Assembly (NCBI GenBank): GCA_041393495.1 | Contig: JAWKKA010000001.1 | Span: 62,001 to 126,000 of the forward strand | Direction of reading: 5' to 3' | DNA: 64,000 nucleotides | Source: RHKX01 sp041393495 | GTDB taxonomy: Bacteria > Actinomycetota > Thermoleophilia > Solirubrobacterales > 70-9 | Notes under the pieces: generated by a model | What the model saw: only the letters and a program-made list of their open reading frames with translations | Told to the model about the DNA's origin: nothing | The model's database searches: none | Position numbers and translations under genes: made by a program | Shown: piece by piece, positions 60,437 through 64,000 of the stretch | Numbering within the stretch: the first letter of the stretch is position 1 | Layout: the number at the start of each line of letters is the position of its first letter

Positions 60437-60546
60437 GCCGATCGCCGCGCGCCGCCCGGTTGCCGGAGGCCGCCGGCTCGCTGCTCGCGGCCGCCGCGAG
60501 GCGACCGGGCCGGGGAGCCGATCTCAGTCGCTATCGCTGAGATCGC

Positions 60547-60574
60547 TTGACCGCTGCTCCGGTCGCGCTAGACT
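60547..60574 (+). promoter_or_regulatory. Sigma-A-type promoter of groES-groEL
   Basis: TTGACC (60547-60552), 16 bp, TAGACT (60569-60574). Expected transcription start is just upstream of the CIRCE element. The rest of 60437-60546 shows nothing. Confidence 0.65.
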
Positions 60575-60586
60575 CGGCCGCGGCCG

Positions 60587-60613
60587 TTGGCACTCTCACG
60601 GGTAGAGTGCCAA
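60587..60613 (+). promoter_or_regulatory. CIRCE operator (HrcA binding site)
   Basis: TTGGCACTC-N9-GAGTGCCAA, a perfect 9-bp inverted repeat matching the CIRCE consensus TTAGCACTC-N9-GAGTGCTAA with compensating G and C changes. It lies in the leader between promoter and groES, where HrcA repression would act under non-stress conditions. Confidence 0.92.
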
Positions 60614-60675
60614 GCCTCCCCCGGAAGCCTCTTCCGACGAATCGAAGTCCAATCCCTCAACGGAGGTAACCACGC

Positions 60676-60963
60676 ATGAATCTGAAGCCCTTGGGTGACC
60701 GCCTGATCGTCCGGGCGGTCGAAGAGGAGGAGACGACCGCCAGCGGCATCGTCCTTCCCGACACCGCCAAGGAGAAGCCGCAGAAGGGCGAGGTCCTCGC
60801 CGTCGGCGACGGCGCCCGCGACGACGACGGCGAGCGGATCCCGCTCGACGTGGCGGTCGGCGACATCGTCCTCTACAGCAAGTACGGCGGCACCGAGGTC
60901 AAGGTCGACGGCGAGGACCTGCTGGTCCTGCGCGAGTCGGACGTCCTCGCCAAGGTCGCCTAG
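60676..60963 (+). CDS. groES: Co-chaperonin GroES
   Basis: The 95-aa product is a complete GroES: LKPLGDRLIVRAVEEEETTA with the mobile-loop region SGIVLPDTAKEKPQKGEVLA, and SKYGGTEVKVDGEDLLVLRE at the end. It caps the GroEL ring in protein folding. GGAGG precedes the ATG. It is the first gene of the CIRCE-controlled operon; groEL follows 48 bp later. Confidence 0.97.
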   Translation: MNLKPLGDRLIVRAVEEEETTASGIVLPDTAKEKPQKGEVLAVGDGARDDDGERIPLDVAVGDIVLYSKYGGTEVKVDGEDLLVLRESDVLAKVA

Positions 60964-61011
60964 CCGACCGCCCAGCCACGAAACCACCCAGCATCAGGAG
61001 GAATCACTGAT

Positions 61012-62647
61012 ATGGCTCACAAGGAGCTCAAGTACGGCGCCGACGCGCGTACCGCCCTGCAGGACGGGGTCGACGCCGTCGCCGATGCCGTCAAGGTGAC
61101 GCTCGGCCCGAAGGGCCGCTACGTCGTCCTCGACAAGAAGTTCGGCGCGCCGACGATCACCAACGACGGCGTCACGATCGCCCGCGAGATCGAGATCGAG
61201 GACGTCTTCTCCAACCAGGGCGCCCAGCTCGTCCGCGAGGTCGCGACCGCGACCAACGACGTCGCCGGTGACGGGACCACGACGGCGACCCTGCTCGCGC
61301 AGACGATCGTCCGCTCGAGGCTCAAGAACGTCGCCCCGCCGGGGCGAACCCGCTGGCGCTCCGCAAGGGGATCGAGTCGGCCGTCAACCAGGTCGTCGAG
61401 GACCTCCGCGGCAAGCAGTCGAAGGAGGTCGGCAGCAAGGGCAGATCGCCCGCGTCGCATCGATCTCGGCCGCCGACGACGAGATCGGCGACATCATCGC
61501 CGACGCGATCGAGAAGGTCGGCAAGGACGGCGTCGTCAACGTCGAAGAGGGCCAGACCTTCGGGATGGAGGCTCGAGTTCACCGAGGGATGCAGTTCGAC
61601 AAGGGCTACATCTCGCCGTACATGGTCACCGACCAGGACCGGATGGAGGCCGTCCTCGAGGACACCCCTACATCCTGATCGCCAACCAGAAGATCGGCTC
61701 GGTCCGCGACATCTGCCGATCCTCGAGCAGACGATGCAGGGCGGCAAGCCGCTCGTGATCGTCGCCGAGGACGTCGAGGGCGAGTCGCTGGCGACGCTGG
61801 TCGTCAACAAGCTCCGCGGCACCTTCACCGGCGTCGCGGTCAAGGCGCCCGGCTTCGGCGATCGCCGCAAGCGGATGCTCGAGGACATCGCGATCCTCTC
61901 GGGCGGCGAGGTGATCACCGAGGAGATGGGCCTGAGCTGGAGAACACCCGGCTCAGCCAGCTCGGCAAGGCCCGCCGCGTCGTCGTCAGCAAGGACACGA
62001 CGACGATCATCGACGGGGCCGGCGAGAAGGAGCAGATCGAGGGCCGGATCAACCAGATCCGCTCCGAGATCGACAACACCGACTCCGACTTCGATCGGGA
62101 GAAGCTCAGGAGCGCCTGGCGAAGCTCGCGGGCGGTGTCGCGGTCGTCCAGGTCAACTTTGCCGCGACCGAGACCGAGATGAAGGAGAAGAAGCATCGCG
62201 TCGAGGACGCGTTGCAGGCCACGGGCCGCCCTCGAGGAGGGCATCGTCCCCGGCGGTGGCGTCGCTCTCCTCAACGCCCAGGACGCGATCGACGTCAAGG
62301 GCCTCGACTCCGATGAGGCGACCGGCGCGGAGATCATCCGCCGGGCGCTCGAGGAGCCGCTCCGCCAGATCGCCGAGAACTCGGGATTCGAGGGCTCGGT
62401 CGTCGTCAACAAGGTGCGCGACCTGTGAAGCCCGGCGAAGGGCCTCAACGCGAGGCTCCGGCGACTACGGCGACCTGATCAAGGACGGCGTCATCGACCC
62501 GACCATGGTGACGCGCTCGGCGCTGCGAACGCCGGCCTCGATCGCCAAGAACATCCTCACCACCGAGTGCATCGTGGCCGAGCCGCCGGAGGAGCCGGCG
62601 GCCGGCGTATGCCCGGCGGGATGCCCGACATGGGCGGGATGATGTAA
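61012..62647 (+). CDS. groEL: Chaperonin GroEL (about ten apparent indels)
   Basis: An AGGAGG precedes ATG 61012 and the first 100 residues are perfect GroEL (KVTLGPKGRYVVLDKKFGAP, ATATNDVAGDGTTTATLLAQ). The rest is a complete GroEL that hops between frames: indels near 61325-61340, 61437, 61570/61588 (compensating), 61667, 61715, 61935, 62107, 62219, 62415-62450 and 62607. Recognisable pieces include QIARVASISAADDEIGDIIA, IVPGGGVALLNAQDAIDVKG and, at the end, MPGGMPDMGGMM before TAA 62645-62647. Since GroEL is essential and every segment is conserved, the indels are best read as sequence error. Missing bases are mostly single and not all in homopolymers. Confidence 0.9.
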
Positions 62648-62648
62648 G

Positions 62649-62664
62649 GGTCCCCTCCGGGACC
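62649..62664 (+). terminator. Hairpin just after groEL
   Basis: GGTCCC-CTCC-GGGACC, a 6-bp stem and four-base loop directly after the TAA. No T tract follows. Confidence 0.45.
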
Positions 62665-62697
62665 TCCGCGGCCGCCATGGCGTCGGCCGCACCGCTA

Positions 62698-62727
62698 CGA
62701 AGGGCGGGAGCGATCCCGGGCCCTTCG
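62698..62727. terminator. Bidirectional terminator-like hairpin between convergent genes
   Basis: CGAAGGGC (62698-62705) pairs with GCCCTTCG (62720-62727), with an inner GGGA-GCGA-TCCC stem. Symmetric and between convergent groEL and NTPase genes. Confidence 0.6.
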
Positions 62728-62767
62728 CGTTGGGCGCCGGCGCTCGCCGCGCGGGCGGAGCGGCGGC

Positions 62768-63767
62768 TCAGGCCGGGCGCGCGGCCGCCAGCCGCTGGCC
62801 CGAGGAACGAGCGCAGCTTCGCGCCGATCCCGAGGTCGAGCATGTTGACCGCGGGGATGCCGACGAGCTTTCGACCAGCTCGATGCCGGCGCTCGTGCTC
62901 GTCGCCCGGCCGCTGACGAAGGGTCGGGGCGGCGACCGAAACGCTGATCACCCCGACGACGGCGTAGGGATCGGAGGCGCAGAGGACGGTCGCGCGAACC
63001 CGCTCACCGAGGCCGCGATCGCGGGCTCGCCGTTGTAGGGCTCGAGCGGCGAGGCGCCGGCTTCGGCGACGACGACGTCGAGGTGCTCACGGCGAGCTTG
63101 TGCCTTGATCGCGAGGGCCCGCTCGTAGTCAGCGGCGGGAACGACCGTCGAGGGAAGGCCGGCATCGACGAAGTCGAGGACGCTGTCGGCGCCGGCGTCG
63201 CGCATCGCGAGGATGTCGCGGACGCGACCGACCCCGGTCAGCTTCGCGCCCGCGACCCGCAGGCCCATCGCCTCGAGCTCGCGGACGATCGCGACAGCGG
63301 CCACGGTCTTGCCGGCGTCCATCCAGTGCCGATGATCAGGATCACCGGCGCCTCGAAGGCTCGACAGGTGGAGGCGGCGCGACCGATCCGCCCATCGTCG
63401 GAATCCGCCGTTGCGGGTCGCGTGGCCGACGTATCGGAGCCTCGCGATCGGGGGCCGAGGGCACCGCCGTCGAGGTGCAGCGCCCGGACGCCGGCCTGCG
63501 TCAGCGTCTCGAGGACGAGGTCGTCGCCGCGTCGCGCCAGCCGCCGACGATCGTCAGGGTCGCCGCCCGGGTCCCGAGCGCGCCGATCAGCCGGTCCCCG
63601 GGCCGATCTCTCGAAGACCGCCCTCCGGCGGCGCGACCAGGCCGGCGGCGCCGGGGAACTCTCGGCGACGACGTAGTCGCCGGTCGCGCCCACTCGCTGC
63701 GCGGCCGCGGGACGGGATCGGCCGGCCTCGCGGCGAAGTCGCCGCCGCGAGCGACGCTGCCGATCAC
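62768..63767 (-). CDS. P-loop NTPase-family protein (many apparent indels)
   Basis: Pieces in different frames join into one protein: VIGSVARGGDFAARPADPVP, GDRLIGALGTRAATLTIVGG, EAPVILIIGT followed by MDAGKTVAAVAIVRELEAMG (P-loop with G-x-D-M-D-A-G-K-T), RVAGAKLTGVGRVRDILAMR, VVVAEAGASPLEPYNGEPAI and, near the end, KLVGIPAVNMLDLGIGAKLR. The P-loop resembles dethiobiotin synthetase/MobB and DUF1611 proteins, so ATP-dependent ligation or nucleotide-driven activity is inferred. DUF1611 proteins often sit with amino-acid peptidase/epimerase genes, and an M20 peptidase precedes it here. The exact start near 63767 is uncertain. Confidence 0.5.
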
Positions 63768-63781
63768 CGTCCGCGGTGGCC

Positions 63782-64000
63782 TCAACCGTGGACCTCGGCG
63801 GCGAGCAGCGCTCCGAGCAGCGCCGCGCGCTCGAGGCATCCGCTCGACGATCACGTGCTCGTGGTCGGCGTGGGCGCCATCGCCGACGGCCCCGGGCCGT
63901 CGAGGGTAGCGGCGTGGGCGCTCGCGAGGTTGCCGTCCGACGCGCCGCCGACGAGCGCCTCGTCGATCTCGATCGATCTCGCCCGCGACCCGCCGCGCCT
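63782..64000 (-). CDS. M20-family metallopeptidase, C-terminal end (cut by window edge, with indels)
   Basis: The minus strand from the right edge reads EALVGGASDGNLASAHAATL, then after a missing G reads VGDGAHADHEHVIVERM, and after an extra C reads LERAALLGALLAAEVHG before TGA at 63782. G-G-x-S-D-G-N and G-A-H-(A/S)-x-x-E are the C-terminal hallmark of M20 amidohydrolases, with the last His a zinc ligand. Substrate unknown. It is directly upstream of, and probably co-transcribed with, the P-loop NTPase. Confidence 0.65.

Noticed and set aside
60437..60546. Possible coding extension after the SRPBCC gene
   Set aside because: Only short Arg/Ala-rich frames; the stretch leads into a clear groES promoter and CIRCE element.

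Overview
The window is very G+C-rich, uses many GTG/TTG starts, overlaps genes as ATGA, and encodes one tRNA without a 3' CCA. Gene content (PafBC-type WYL regulator, Lhr helicase, zinc-ribbon cyclase/ATPase regulator, CGNR regulator, MMPL pumps, CIRCE-controlled groES-groEL, many secreted proteins with basic C-termini) points to an actinobacterium, most likely of the Thermoleophilia/Solirubrobacterales. The lineage is inferred from gene content and style, not from a marker search.

Layout. 0-3 kb: two tandem S15-like secreted hydrolases, the first cut by the window edge. 3-12.5 kb: HAD phosphatase, cupin, DHPS-like folP, DEAH/DUF1998 helicase, a large cyclase/AAA regulator and a secreted copper-monooxygenase-like protein. 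12.6-20.5 kb: MacB-type ABC exporter, NarL-type two-component system and a divergent MMPL pump. 20.5-25 kb: gene remnants, ECF sigma/anti-sigma pair, folE, an old-yellow-enzyme-type oxidoreductase and an integrase remnant. 25-33.7 kb: secreted esterase-like protein, tRNA-Phe, a phosphoribosyltransferase-hydrolase / erythromycin-esterase-like / site-2 protease / HD nuclease run, then a CGNR regulator divergent from a 34-aa ORF. 33.8-42 kb: PafBC-like regulator, MBL hydrolase, a decayed nucleotidyltransferase pair, PPOX protein, and a second MMPL pump with its own two-component system. 42.2-45.8 kb: four dTDP-rhamnose genes. 45.8-64 kb: AbiEi/DUF559-like protein, sulfatase, Lhr, methyltransferase, M23 peptidase, flippase-like membrane protein, ABC-2 exporter, Crp-type regulator, ASCH and SRPBCC proteins, groES-groEL, a P-loop NTPase and an M20 peptidase end.

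Two things run across the window. First, at least twelve genes have a TANNNT -10 box 6-8 nt before the start codon, the signature of leaderless transcripts; this fixes several ambiguous starts. Second, many otherwise intact genes carry single-base indels, mostly in G or C runs: the S15 hydrolase, the ABC ATPase, the esterase, a small ORF at 36.8 kb and lhr. From about 61.3 kb to the right end the indels become dense and hit groEL about ten times. This looks like residual sequencing error near a contig end, not gene death. Genuine decay is seen elsewhere: a VOC/cyclase remnant, an integrase remnant, and a nucleotidyltransferase that has lost its catalytic segment.

No CRISPR array, intact insertion sequence, prophage or rRNA was seen.
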